Below are positions 1-7,864 of a stretch of 41,101 nt of DNA, piece by piece. Position 1 is the stretch's first letter, and each line of letters begins with the position of its first letter. Source of the stretch: Pedobacter sp. ASV19 (lineage in GTDB: Bacteria > Bacteroidota > Bacteroidia > Sphingobacteriales > Sphingobacteriaceae); NCBI RefSeq assembly GCF_016429005.1, contig NZ_JAELTV010000015.1, positions 1 to 41,101 of the forward strand, in the 5' to 3' direction. The translations under genes were made by a program, and so were the position numbers. The notes beneath the pieces were generated by a model. That model was not told the DNA's origin and ran no database searches. It saw nothing but the letters and a program-made list of their open reading frames with translations.

Positions 1-81
1 TGCAAAAGTGGTAAATGCAGATGAAGTTAAAACGATAGCTGTTAAAGCTGTTGCGAATAAGGTTTTGATAGCGGTTTTCAT
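1..81 (-). CDS. Partial secreted protein, N-terminal signal peptide only
   Basis: Read on the minus strand from position 81, 27 codons run off the window edge without a stop. They start MKTAIKTLFATALTAIVLTS and end with an SSAFTTFA-type stretch: a basic start, a hydrophobic core and a likely signal-peptidase-I site close to the edge. An in-frame ATG at 120 would add 13 charged residues before the signal peptide, so 81 is the better start. Short Pedobacter proteins of unknown function often carry this kind of leader (recall, not checked). The mature protein is outside the window, so no function can be given. Confidence 0.7.
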   Translation of the reverse strand, partial: MKTAIKTLFATALTAIVLTSSAFTTFA

Positions 82-276
82 ATCTTTATGTTTTAAGTTT
101 TTTAAATTCTCTTTGTACATAAGACGTGCGCAAACCACAAACGTTTCACCCATTTTACCCCTATTAGACCAACAGCAGGGTAACCATCGACGAACAGTCA
201 AATATTCACGACCAGCGGCAAACAGCTACTCCTTTCTCCTCCTTCCATGTATCCACCCTCCCCGGTCTGCACCCAA

Positions 277-345
277 AAAATATGTTTTACTGATTCGAAC
301 CTCAGAATCTGCAAGATTCAGAGAGAATCAGTAAAAACATATTTT
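277..345. repeat. Long inverted repeat with an inner hairpin
   Basis: The left arm 277-296 (AAAATATGTTTTACTGATTC) and right arm 325-345 pair along their whole length except for one extra A/T in the right arm. The 28-base interior contains a second small stem, GAATCT-GCA-AGATTC at 305-319. Together they would fold into a stem with an inner stem-loop. It lies about 95 bases past the DUF1275 stop codon on the minus strand, so it could protect or end that transcript, or be a small mobile palindrome. Confidence 0.7.
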
Positions 346-357
346 CCACAATACCAC

Positions 358-385
358 CTTCGCAAAACAAGTACTTTTTGCGAAG
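358..385. terminator. Hairpin, possible terminator or RNA end
   Basis: CTTCGCAAAA at 358-367 pairs with TTTTGCGAAG at 376-385 around an 8-base loop. It is the first free-standing hairpin after the DUF1275 stop codon on the minus strand (439). On that strand it is not followed by a good U-run, so the terminator call is tentative. Confidence 0.4.
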
Positions 386-438
386 CTCCTATGAATCTGC
401 CCCAAGACTGGTATGCATTTGCCCACAACAAGAACCTG

Positions 439-1176
439 TTAATGACTGGTTCTTTTAAACCTATGCATAAACTTATGCATCCATAAAGGAAACAAGTCAT
501 AATAAATAATAACCAGTAAGATCAGAGGAACAGCATAAAAAACTTCGAATTTGTATAAATAGAAGAAATACGCGCCTATCAATCCGCCAAAAATATGGAA
601 GAAGAAAATAGCACATCTCACATAGAGTTTATGCTTGATAACAACGCGGTCATTTGTTTTCGGATGTAAATATTCTGCCGTTTCAGCGCCCATATCGGTC
701 ATTAACCCTGTTAAATGCGCAGATTTAACCAGTCCGCCAGAAATAATACTGACCACACTATTCTGTAAACCCATAGAAAATAAAATGCACCCAATAATGA
801 CTTCGCTTTCTACAGGACCGCCCCTGTAAAACAAATCACTGTACAAAGCCACCGCAAATAGCACCAGCATTTCTATCATGATCGGAACAGAGTGGGTTCT
901 GTACGGGCTCCCCTTCTTATGGGATTTAATAATATAACTGGATAGAAAAGCCCCAAGGAAGAAAGCCAGCAGCCAAAGAACAAGTGTGGTAATGTCATTC
1001 AAATCCAGAGATACAATGTGTTTTGCCAGATTGGCAACATGTCCTGTAATATTGGAAGAGAAAGCAAAAAAAGCAATAACTCCCGCTACATTAATCACAC
1101 CTGCAACGAAAGCAGTAGACGCTGCCAGCATCACATTCTCTTTAAGGGACCTGTCACCTTTAGTATTTCTTAGCAT
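439..1176 (-). CDS. DUF1275 (YoaK-like) membrane protein
   Basis: This 245-residue protein is almost entirely hydrophobic, with about six predicted membrane segments (about 16-38, 60-80, 95-113, 124-147, 188-210 and 213-230). The first helix leads into an SSNITGHVANLAKH-type motif, and a second copy-like motif, SAHLTGLMTDMGAE, follows the fourth helix. These two TGH/TG-x2-TD signatures and the length are typical of DUF1275/YoaK. The molecular function of the family is not established, so transport or sensing cannot be chosen. The start at 1176 leaves an 82-base divergent spacer to the HYC_CC_PP gene, so both may share a control region. Confidence 0.85.
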   Translation of the reverse strand: MLRNTKGDRSLKENVMLAASTAFVAGVINVAGVIAFFAFSSNITGHVANLAKHIVSLDLNDITTLVLWLLAFFLGAFLSSYIIKSHKKGSPYRTHSVPIMIEMLVLFAVALYSDLFYRGGPVESEVIIGCILFSMGLQNSVVSIISGGLVKSAHLTGLMTDMGAETAEYLHPKTNDRVVIKHKLYVRCAIFFFHIFGGLIGAYFFYLYKFEVFYAVPLILLVIIYYDLFPLWMHKFMHRFKRTSH

Positions 1177-1243
1177 GTATGTGATTTACGAAATTATATA
1201 ACATGTTTTAAAAATTATATAAATTTAATTAATCCATTTGTTT

Positions 1244-1251
1244 TACATTTG
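1244..1251 (+). promoter_or_regulatory. Possible Bacteroidota -7 box for the copper locus
   Basis: TACATTTG matches the TAnnTTTG -7 consensus, and the identical TTTACATTTG string is found at the MarR-controlled efflux promoter at 36419-36428. A transcript from here would begin only a few bases before the ATG at 1259, i.e. a nearly leaderless mRNA. No TTTG -33 box is present at the expected spacing, so the call is weak. Confidence 0.35.
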
Positions 1252-1258
1252 CTTTATA

Positions 1259-1654
1259 ATGAAAAGATCACTGCTCACTTTACTCATCCTCTTTTACCTG
1301 GGTACAACCAGTGGGATGACTGTGCATTTTCATTATTGCATGGGCAAATTAGCCAGCTGGGGATTTACCCAACCTGAAAGTACCATGTGCAAGATTTGCA
1401 AGGCGCCGAAAAAAAGCTCCGGTAAGTCCTGCTGCAAAGACGATTACAAACAGGCAAAGGTTGACAAATCGCAAAAAGCATCAACAACGCTTTACCAGTT
1501 TCAACCGCTTCCAGCCCTTCAACCGGATAGAACAAACTGGAATTTAGCCTATATTCCTGTACCTCTGGAAACAGGTAAGGCATCCTTAAGTCATGCGCCT
1601 CCATTAATAGGTGATACGCCTGTTTTTATCCGCAACTGTACCTTCAGAATATAA
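1259..1654 (+). CDS. HYC_CC_PP family protein, metal-locus accessory
   Basis: A 131-residue exported protein of the Bacteroidota family named after its motifs, all visible here: HYC at 25-27, CC at 58-59 and PP at 114-115. A CKIC pair at 44-47 adds more cysteines. The start ATG at 1259 is placed directly before the signal-peptide-like MKRSLLTLLILFYL; an upstream non-ATG start at 1238 would add unneeded residues and precede the likely transcription start. The family has no proven biochemical role. Its Cys/His content and its place as first gene of a copper-type RND locus suggest periplasmic metal binding or sensing (inference). Confidence 0.8.
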   Translation: MKRSLLTLLILFYLGTTSGMTVHFHYCMGKLASWGFTQPESTMCKICKAPKKSSGKSCCKDDYKQAKVDKSQKASTTLYQFQPLPALQPDRTNWNLAYIPVPLETGKASLSHAPPLIGDTPVFIRNCTFRI

Positions 1655-1753
1655 AATTCCTGCTCTAATTCTCTGCACATTCGTGTACAGGCCATAGTAT
1701 TCCTCTGGCCACATTTTATATAACCATTTTTTTCAAACCCAAATTTTAAAACA

Positions 1754-2116
1754 ATGAAATCATTGAGATTTTTATCGGTGGCCCTTTTGGTCTTCCTTGG
1801 CGGTGCTGTATCTGCACAGTCTAAAACAGACAGCATCAAAGTATCTGGTAACTGTGGCATGTGCAAAAAAACCATAGAAAAGGCCTTAAAGGTACCTGGT
1901 GTAAGTTCGGCAAACTGGAATAAAGATTCCAAAATGCTTGCTGTAAGTTATGATGCTTCTAAGGTAAGTCTGGACGATGTGCAGCAAAAAGTGGCCAATG
2001 CAGGCTATGACACGCCAAAGTTCAAAGCTTCGGAAGCTGCTTATTCGGCATTGCCATCTTGCTGTCAGTATGACCGTGCAGGCAGCAAATCTTCGAAAAA
2101 AGCGAATAAACACTAA
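1754..2116 (+). CDS. Secreted heavy-metal-associated (HMA) domain protein
   Basis: The 120-residue product has a signal peptide (1-21, ending VSAQ) and then one HMA ferredoxin-like domain (about 25-92). It carries the metal-binding GNCGMC motif with Cys34 and Cys37, the N-terminal loop that chelates Cu(I) in Atx1/CopZ-type proteins. A second cysteine pair, CC at 103-104, sits in a basic C-terminal tail ending KKANKH. Because it is exported, it is probably a periplasmic copper carrier feeding the adjacent pump, a role filled by the unrelated CusF in E. coli (inference). It stands 99 bases after the HYC_CC_PP gene and 76 bases before the pump gene. Confidence 0.88.
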   Translation: MKSLRFLSVALLVFLGGAVSAQSKTDSIKVSGNCGMCKKTIEKALKVPGVSSANWNKDSKMLAVSYDASKVSLDDVQQKVANAGYDTPKFKASEAAYSALPSCCQYDRAGSKSSKKANKH

Positions 2117-2121
2117 CAGCT

Positions 2122-2179
2122 GAGACTGTCTGAAAGGAGTTGTTTTAAACGAGCGCAGCTTTTCAGACAGTCTCTTTTT
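2122..2179 (+). terminator. Hairpin plus T-run between HMA gene and pump
   Basis: GAGACTGTCTGAAA at 2122-2135 is perfectly complementary to 2161-2174, a 14-bp stem with a 25-base loop, followed directly by TTTTT. This is an intrinsic-terminator layout six bases after the HMA stop codon, yet the pump gene starts only 14 bases later. It most likely attenuates transcription, making the HMA protein more abundant than the pump, or alternatively protects the upstream mRNA 3' end. Confidence 0.75.
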
Positions 2180-2192
2180 GAAAAAACAAAAA

Positions 2193-3491
2193 ATGGTACA
2201 CAGAATTATAGAATGGTCTTTAAGAAATCGATGGATAGTCTTGCTTCTTGCTGCAGGTCTGTTTGTGTGGGGTGCGATTTCAGTAAAAAAGAACCCCATA
2301 GATGCCATACCCGATTTGTCCGAGAACCAGGTTATCGTATTTACAGAATGGATGGGCAGGTCTCCGCAGCTTATTGAAGACCAGATTACCTATCCCCTGG
2401 TCACAAACCTTCAGGGCATCCCAAAAATCAAATATGTTCGTGGTTCTTCTATGTTTGGAATGAGCTTTATCTATGTGATCTTTGAAGATAATGTAGACAT
2501 TTACTGGGCACGGGAACGTGTCCTGGAACGACTCAGCACCGTTACCCGCTCCCTCCCTACCGGTGTTGCACCGCAACTGGGCCCTGATGGCACCGGCGTT
2601 GGCCATATCTTATGGTATACCCTGGATGCTCCAGACACCGACCTTGGTGAACAGCGCGCCATCCAGGACTGGTATGTTAAATTTGCTTTACAAAACGTAC
2701 CTGGCGTAAGTGAAATTGCTTCTTTTGGCGGCTTTCAGAAACAATACCAGATTGCTGTAGATCCAAATAAATTATTGTATTATAAGTTAACTGTTCCAGA
2801 GGTTATCGCCGCTGTACGGGCCAATAACAATGAATCCGGAGGCCGGAAGTTTGAGATGAGCGACATCGGTTACATCATCAAAACCTCGGGCTATCTGAAA
2901 TCAATGGAGGAGATTGGCAATATCCCGATTAAAAATCAGAGAGGAATCCCGATAAAGGTTTCAGACGTGGCGGCTGTTCAAATGACAGGTGAAACCCGGC
3001 TGGGCATTTTTGATCAGGATGGAAAAGGAGAGCGCGTTGGTGGTATTGTAGTGATGCGTTATGGCGAAAATGCAGCTGCGGTAATTGACAGGGTCAAAGC
3101 CAAGATGAAAGAGGTCTCTAAGGGACTGCCTAAAGGGGTAAAATTTGATATTGTCTATGATCGTGGTCATTTGATCCAGGAGTCTGTAGATTCTATTAAA
3201 AACACCCTGATTGAAGAAATGATCGTCGTCTCACTGGTGGTGATCATATTCCTGTTCCACTGGCGCAGTGCACTGAGTATCATTATTCAGATCCCGATTA
3301 CCATTGCAGCAAGTTTTATTTTATTAAATGCTTTTGGCATTTCTTCCAATATCATGTCTTTAACCGGTATTGCCCTGGCCATTGGGGTAATTGTAGACAA
3401 CGGCATTGTGATGAGTGAAAATGCCTATAAACACCTTTCAGAACGCTATGAACAATGGCAGAATGAACAGCAGAAAACAAAAGAATTATGA
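2193..3491 (+). CDS. cusA: CusA/CzcA-type RND efflux pump, N-terminal part
   Basis: These 432 residues are the first 40 percent of a heavy-metal RND pump (inner-membrane proton antiporter exporting Cu/Ag or divalent cations). Seen in order: TM1 (about 12-32), the porter domain with the DAIPDLSENQV motif near residue 37, then TM2, TM3 and TM4 (about 340-420). TM4 holds GVIVDNGIVMSEN, whose Asp is the proton-relay residue of the family. The frame stops in the cytoplasmic loop after TM4, and the rest of the pump is encoded by the next ORF, which overlaps by ATGA. ATG 2193 is preferred to a TTG 15 bases upstream, which lies inside the T-run of the hairpin. An intact CusA is usually about 1040 residues. 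Confidence 0.9.
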   Translation: MVHRIIEWSLRNRWIVLLLAAGLFVWGAISVKKNPIDAIPDLSENQVIVFTEWMGRSPQLIEDQITYPLVTNLQGIPKIKYVRGSSMFGMSFIYVIFEDNVDIYWARERVLERLSTVTRSLPTGVAPQLGPDGTGVGHILWYTLDAPDTDLGEQRAIQDWYVKFALQNVPGVSEIASFGGFQKQYQIAVDPNKLLYYKLTVPEVIAAVRANNNESGGRKFEMSDIGYIIKTSGYLKSMEEIGNIPIKNQRGIPIKVSDVAAVQMTGETRLGIFDQDGKGERVGGIVVMRYGENAAAVIDRVKAKMKEVSKGLPKGVKFDIVYDRGHLIQESVDSIKNTLIEEMIVVSLVVIIFLFHWRSALSIIIQIPITIAASFILLNAFGISSNIMSLTGIALAIGVIVDNGIVMSENAYKHLSERYEQWQNEQQKTKEL

Positions 3492-5425
3492 TGACCTGGT
3501 TTAAAAATTTATTCAAGAAAAGTCCGGACTGGATCTCAGAAGAAGAACGGTTACAGATCATAGAGAAATCAAGCAAACAGGTTTCCAGGGGGGTGTTTTT
3601 TGCCACCATCATTATCATCACCTCCTTTCTGCCTGTATTTATGCTCACTGGTCAGGAAGGGAAATTGTTCCATCCCCTGGCCTATACAAAAACCTTCATT
3701 ATGATTGTAGATGCCTTACTGGTGCTTACCCTGGCTCCTGTATTGATCTCCTTTTTTATGAAGGGTAAATTCCGCCCCGATCATGCCAACCCCATTAACC
3801 GGGTACTTGAACGGTTCTATGAACCCGTAATCAGGACTGTATTGAAATGGAGAAAGACAACGATTGCCATCAATGTAATCGCTTTATTGATCACCATTCC
3901 CCTGCTTAAAAATCTGGGCAGCGAATTTATGCCGCCTTTAGATGAACAAAGTATCCTGTTTATGCCGGTTACTTTACCTGATGTTTCCAATGGAGAGGCC
4001 AAACGCATCCTTCAGGTTCAGGATAAGATTATTAAATCTGTTCCTGAGGTAGATAAAGTTTTGGGAAAAGCTGGCCGTGCCAGCACAGCCACTGATAATT
4101 CTCCGATCAGTATGATTGAAACCATCATTATGCTGAAACCAAAAGCACAATGGCGGAAAGGGATGACAAAAAAAGACATCATTAATGAGCTGGACAAAAA
4201 ATTACAGATACCGGGTGTTGTAAACGGCTGGACCCAGCCCATCATTAACCGGATCAATATGCTGGCTACCGGTATACGAACAGATGTAGGTATTAAAGTA
4301 TACGGACAAAATCTGGATACCCTGGCTGCCGTTTCTGAAAGGGTAAAGCTGGCGCTGGAGGGCACAAAAGGCATAAGTGATCTTTATGTGGATCCGGTTA
4401 CCGGTGGTAAATATCTCTCTATTGACGTACGCCGGGGAGAGCTGGCCAGATATGGTTTAAGCATAGACCAGATCAACGAAACGATAGAATCGGCATTGGG
4501 CGGCGCTAATATTGGCAATACCATTGAGGGCCGCCAGCGATTTTCCATCAGTGTGCGTTTGGCTCAGGAATTCAGAAACAGTGTAGAAAGGATCAGACGC
4601 ATTCCTGTTCAGTCGGCCGCCATGGGTGAAATCCCTTTATCTGCCGTTGCAGATGTAGGTTTTGAAGATGGCCCACCAATGATCAACTCTGAAAATGCTT
4701 TATTAAGAGGTGCAGTAATGTTTAACGTACGTGACCGGGATCTGGGCAGCACGGTAAAAGAGGCTATTGATAAGATCAACAGTTCCCGCGGTATTTTGCC
4801 GGAGGGTTATTTTCTGGAATGGAGCGGTCAATATGAAAACCTGATCCGTGGACAGCAAACCTTGTTGTGGATTGCCCCTATCGTACTGCTGATCATTTTC
4901 TTTTCTCTATATTTTGCCTTTAAATCATTGAGAGAAGCATTTTTAAGTTTGATCACGGTTCCGTTTGCCTTAATTGGCGGTGCTTATATTATCTATTTCT
5001 GGGGTGTCAATTTATCGGTTGCAGTTGCCGTTGGCTTTATTGCTTTATTTGGCATTGCGGTAGAAACCGGAATTGTAATGGTGATCTATTTGAACGACGC
5101 CATGGGGCAACTGATCAAATTGAAAGGGAACTCCAGTCAAACGATTACGAAAGAAGATCTGCGGGAATTTGTAGTCCGGGGTGCGGCAAAAAGACTGCGT
5201 CCAAAACTGATGACGGTTTGTGTCTCTCTGTTTGGTTTGATCCCGGTATTGTGGGCAACAGGTGTAGGTACAGATGTGATGCAGCCTATTGTTTTACCTA
5301 TGATTGGCGGCGTACTGACTTCGTCTACACATATCCTGCTGGTAACCCCACTGATCTTTTTGATGGCTAAAGAATATGAATTGAAAAAATATGGAAAATT
5401 GGAGGTACACGATGTTCAGCATTAA
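3488..5425 (+). CDS. cusA: CusA/CzcA-type RND efflux pump, C-terminal part
   Basis: The 645 residues continue the pump exactly where the previous ORF ends. A 35-residue charged cytoplasmic stretch comes first, then TM5 with TSFLPVFMLTGQEGKLFHPL, TM6, TM7, the second porter domain starting GSEFMPPLDEQS, and TM8-TM12. Methionines in SPISMIETI and NRINMLATGI match the two periplasmic copper-binding Met of E. coli CusA (Met573 and Met623 by recall). The third site falls in LGGANIGNTIEG, where Asn replaces Met. Translation probably couples through the ATGA junction at 3488-3491. Either the pump is naturally made as two chains, or a -1 shift or indel separates one gene; the chains add up to about 1077 residues with no missing domain. 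Confidence 0.88.
   Translation: MMTWFKNLFKKSPDWISEEERLQIIEKSSKQVSRGVFFATIIIITSFLPVFMLTGQEGKLFHPLAYTKTFIMIVDALLVLTLAPVLISFFMKGKFRPDHANPINRVLERFYEPVIRTVLKWRKTTIAINVIALLITIPLLKNLGSEFMPPLDEQSILFMPVTLPDVSNGEAKRILQVQDKIIKSVPEVDKVLGKAGRASTATDNSPISMIETIIMLKPKAQWRKGMTKKDIINELDKKLQIPGVVNGWTQPIINRINMLATGIRTDVGIKVYGQNLDTLAAVSERVKLALEGTKGISDLYVDPVTGGKYLSIDVRRGELARYGLSIDQINETIESALGGANIGNTIEGRQRFSISVRLAQEFRNSVERIRRIPVQSAAMGEIPLSAVADVGFEDGPPMINSENALLRGAVMFNVRDRDLGSTVKEAIDKINSSRGILPEGYFLEWSGQYENLIRGQQTLLWIAPIVLLIIFFSLYFAFKSLREAFLSLITVPFALIGGAYIIYFWGVNLSVAVAVGFIALFGIAVETGIVMVIYLNDAMGQLIKLKGNSSQTITKEDLREFVVRGAAKRLRPKLMTVCVSLFGLIPVLWATGVGTDVMQPIVLPMIGGVLTSSTHILLVTPLIFLMAKEYELKKYGKLEVHDVQH
5401..5405 (+). promoter_or_regulatory. 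Shine-Dalgarno GGAGG fixing the outer-membrane gene start
   Basis: GGAGG ends six bases before the ATG at 5412 and lies inside the 3' end of the pump gene. Strong Shine-Dalgarno sequences are rare in this window, and this one rules out the in-frame start at 5391, which lies upstream of it. Confidence 0.75.
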
Positions 5426-6659
5426 TAAATGGACCTTTTTGTTGTTGTTCTTGCCTGCTCCTTTACTGGCACAGCAAGCTCCGGTTAAACTGGATACCAT
5501 TTTAAACCGCATTGAAAAAAACAATTTATTGTTACAGACCTATGCCTTAAAAGCAGAAAGTTATAAATACAAAGCGAAGGCAGGTACAGCATGGATGGCG
5601 CCAATGGTTGGTGTAGGAACATTTATGACCCCCTACCCAGGACAAGTGGTGATGGACGACAGAGACAAAGGCTCTGTGATGCTCCAGCTGGAACAGGACA
5701 TCCCAAATCCAGCTAAACAAAATGCCCAGAAACGTTATATCGAATCCAAAGGTGACGTGGAAATGGCTGGCCGGGCTATAGCCATGAATACCTTTAAGGC
5801 TCAGGCAAAAAGCTTGTATTATACCTGGATTGTAGCCAGCCAGCGTATTCAGATCTTACAGGAAAACGACAAGATTATGCAGATGATGAAAAAAATCGAG
5901 CAAATCCGTTATCCGTATAATCAGAGTCAGCTGTCGGGTGTGTATAAAGCAAGTGCAAAAATTGAAGAGAACCAGAACATGATCCGCATGCAGCGGGGTG
6001 ATATTGCAAAGGCAAAGGCCTGGCTCAACAGTCTGATGAACTTGCCAGGAAACCAGGAACTGCAAATAGATACTACTCATACGCCAAAGTTTATTCCTGA
6101 ATCAGCCTTGGATACCACACTATTGGCCCGTCAACGTAAAGATATTTTGCAAATGGAACAAAATATCCGTTCCATGAAACTGGGTGTGGGCGCGATGAAA
6201 GCACAGGCAAAGCCCGATTTCAAACTTCGTTTTGACCACATGTCTCCTTTAAGTGGAATGATGCCCAAGGCTTATAGTGTGATGGGCATGATCAGTATTC
6301 CGATTGCACCCTGGTCTTCCAGAATGTATAAATCGGAAGTGAAGGCTATGAATTACGAAATACAGGCCATGGAGAAAGAACGCTCCGGTATGCTGCAGGA
6401 AAGCCAGGGGATGCTTTACGGTATGCAGTACGAGATCCAGAGTATGGAAAAAAGGATTGCCGCTATGGAAGACAAAATTGTTCCTGCACTGAAGAAGACC
6501 ATGGATGCAGATTTTGCCAATTATCAGGAAAACAAGTTACAGATTACGGCTGTAATGGGTTCCTGGGAGGCCCTGACCATGATGCAGAACAATGTGCTGG
6601 ATGAAAAAATGAAATTATATCAAATGATTATTGATTATGAAAAGGAATTATATCGCTAG
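5412..6659 (+). CDS. cusC: TolC/CusC-type outer-membrane efflux protein
   Basis: A 415-residue TolC-superfamily channel: signal peptide (about 1-20, ending LLAQQ), then two long heptad-rich helical segments (about 30-215 and 220-415) alternating with beta segments, the duplicated OEP layout. It should form the outer-membrane exit duct for the RND pump. The sequence is unusually rich in methionine (for example HMSPLSGMMPKAYSVMGMI and the TAWMAPMVGVGTFMT stretch), which fits a Cu(I)/Ag(I) path but is not proof. Its start overlaps the pump gene by 14 bases and its end overlaps the next adaptor by 23 bases, so the genes are translationally linked. Confidence 0.88.
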   Translation: MFSINKWTFLLLFLPAPLLAQQAPVKLDTILNRIEKNNLLLQTYALKAESYKYKAKAGTAWMAPMVGVGTFMTPYPGQVVMDDRDKGSVMLQLEQDIPNPAKQNAQKRYIESKGDVEMAGRAIAMNTFKAQAKSLYYTWIVASQRIQILQENDKIMQMMKKIEQIRYPYNQSQLSGVYKASAKIEENQNMIRMQRGDIAKAKAWLNSLMNLPGNQELQIDTTHTPKFIPESALDTTLLARQRKDILQMEQNIRSMKLGVGAMKAQAKPDFKLRFDHMSPLSGMMPKAYSVMGMISIPIAPWSSRMYKSEVKAMNYEIQAMEKERSGMLQESQGMLYGMQYEIQSMEKRIAAMEDKIVPALKKTMDADFANYQENKLQITAVMGSWEALTMMQNNVLDEKMKLYQMIIDYEKELYR

Positions 6660-7860
6660 CCTGCTGGTACTGGCGATGGCCGGTTTTACAGCCTGCCGCC
6701 AGAATAAGCCTGCTCCAGACCCGGATCATCATCAGAAAAAAGCAATGGCAATGGACCATGACCGGAGGGACACGAGTCTGAACTACTTACTTAAACCTGT
6801 CAATGAACAGGTAATTGCCAGAATACCGGTGATACAAGCCAGTTCGGGTTCCAGAATCTATATTGACCAGGTACAGGGTCGTGCAACCTATGACACCAGA
6901 AACCAGGTGAGTATTTCCAGTCGGGTAAGCGGCCGGATTGAGAAATTATACATCAAATACAATTATCAGCCGGTAAAAAAAGGTCAGCTTATTTTGGAGA
7001 TCTATTCACCAGATCTGGCGGCTGCCCAAAGGGAATTATTGTTGATCCAACGTTCAGGTGATCAGGAACAAATGTTACAGCCGGCTAAACAAAGGCTTCG
7101 TTTGCTGGGCATGACGGAGGCTGGAATACAAAGTGTATTGAAAACCGGGAAGATCTCCTACCGCATTCCTTTATACAGCAATGCATCAGGATATATTCTT
7201 GAGAAACCAAGCGGTTCCACGCCTGCTCCCGCTCTGCAAAGCGCTCCCGCCGCAGCTGGGGGTATGGATGCTATGGGTACTTCCGAAAGTCCGGCAGCCA
7301 GCAGCGCGGCTTCACAAGCTTCTGCTCTAACTGCCGTTTTGCTTCGTGAGGGCCAGTACCTCAATGCCGGGCAAAATATCTTTACAGTTTACCAGGCCGG
7401 TGAATTGGTCGCAGAGTTTTCGCTGAGACCTGCAGTAGCTGCAAACCTCAGCAAGCAAAGCAAAGTAATCGTTCAAAGAACAGCCGATAAAACACAAAGT
7501 TTTACAGGTAAAATTGGACTGGTACAACCGGTATTTAATGCTGGAGAAAATTTTGTACTGGCCAGGGTATATCTAAAAAACAACAACCTGCAGGTTGGCG
7601 AACTGCTTACCGGACAATTGCCCATGCTGGCTTCAAAAGGATTTTGGCTGCCTAAAGAAGCTGTTGTATCACTGGGGAATCAAATGGTGGTTTTCAAAAA
7701 AGAAGGACAAGTTTTCGTTCCCAAACTGGTAAAAACAGGCATTCAGCAGGATAAGGAAATCCAGGTACTGGAGGAGATTGGACAGTGGCAGGTGGCTAAA
7801 AACGCCTATTACTTAATTGATAGCGAAAGTTTTATCAAGACTAAAAATGAAGGGGTATAA
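6637..7860 (+). CDS. RND periplasmic adaptor, lipoprotein, first copy
   Basis: A 407-residue membrane-fusion protein that should link the pump to the outer-membrane duct. A lipobox AGFTAC puts the lipidated Cys at 20. A short His/Met-rich stretch, HHQKKAMAMDHD, follows at about 31-42, then the barrel-sandwich half-motif SRVSGRIEKLYIKYNYQPVKKGQ, a helical hairpin with YSPDLAAAQRELL, and the closing beta domains. Unlike typical CusB, an Ala/Pro/Ser/Gly-rich linker (about residues 190-228) splits the second half of the lipoyl region. The start ATG 6637 lies within the TolC gene; a TTG at 6631 is less likely. It is one of two non-identical adaptors in the operon. Confidence 0.85.
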   Translation: MKRNYIASLLVLAMAGFTACRQNKPAPDPDHHQKKAMAMDHDRRDTSLNYLLKPVNEQVIARIPVIQASSGSRIYIDQVQGRATYDTRNQVSISSRVSGRIEKLYIKYNYQPVKKGQLILEIYSPDLAAAQRELLLIQRSGDQEQMLQPAKQRLRLLGMTEAGIQSVLKTGKISYRIPLYSNASGYILEKPSGSTPAPALQSAPAAAGGMDAMGTSESPAASSAASQASALTAVLLREGQYLNAGQNIFTVYQAGELVAEFSLRPAVAANLSKQSKVIVQRTADKTQSFTGKIGLVQPVFNAGENFVLARVYLKNNNLQVGELLTGQLPMLASKGFWLPKEAVVSLGNQMVVFKKEGQVFVPKLVKTGIQQDKEIQVLEEIGQWQVAKNAYYLIDSESFIKTKNEGV

Positions 7861-7864
7861 TCTT

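Larger units (their letters stand above)
120..438. other. Intergenic region with clustered hairpins, no gene
   Basis: No open frame here looks like a protein. The stretch lies downstream of the DUF1275 gene and upstream of the secreted-protein gene, both on the minus strand. It holds two clear inverted repeats (277-345 and 358-385), and further dyads begin at the end of the DUF1275 gene. The left part (120-240) should contain the promoter of the secreted-protein gene, but I see no convincing TTTG/TAnnTTTG pair. Confidence 0.6.

Noticed and set aside
8-334. Plus-strand ORF of 108 codons
   Set aside because: It overlaps the clear signal peptide on the minus strand and the hairpin region, and its translation has no protein-like features.
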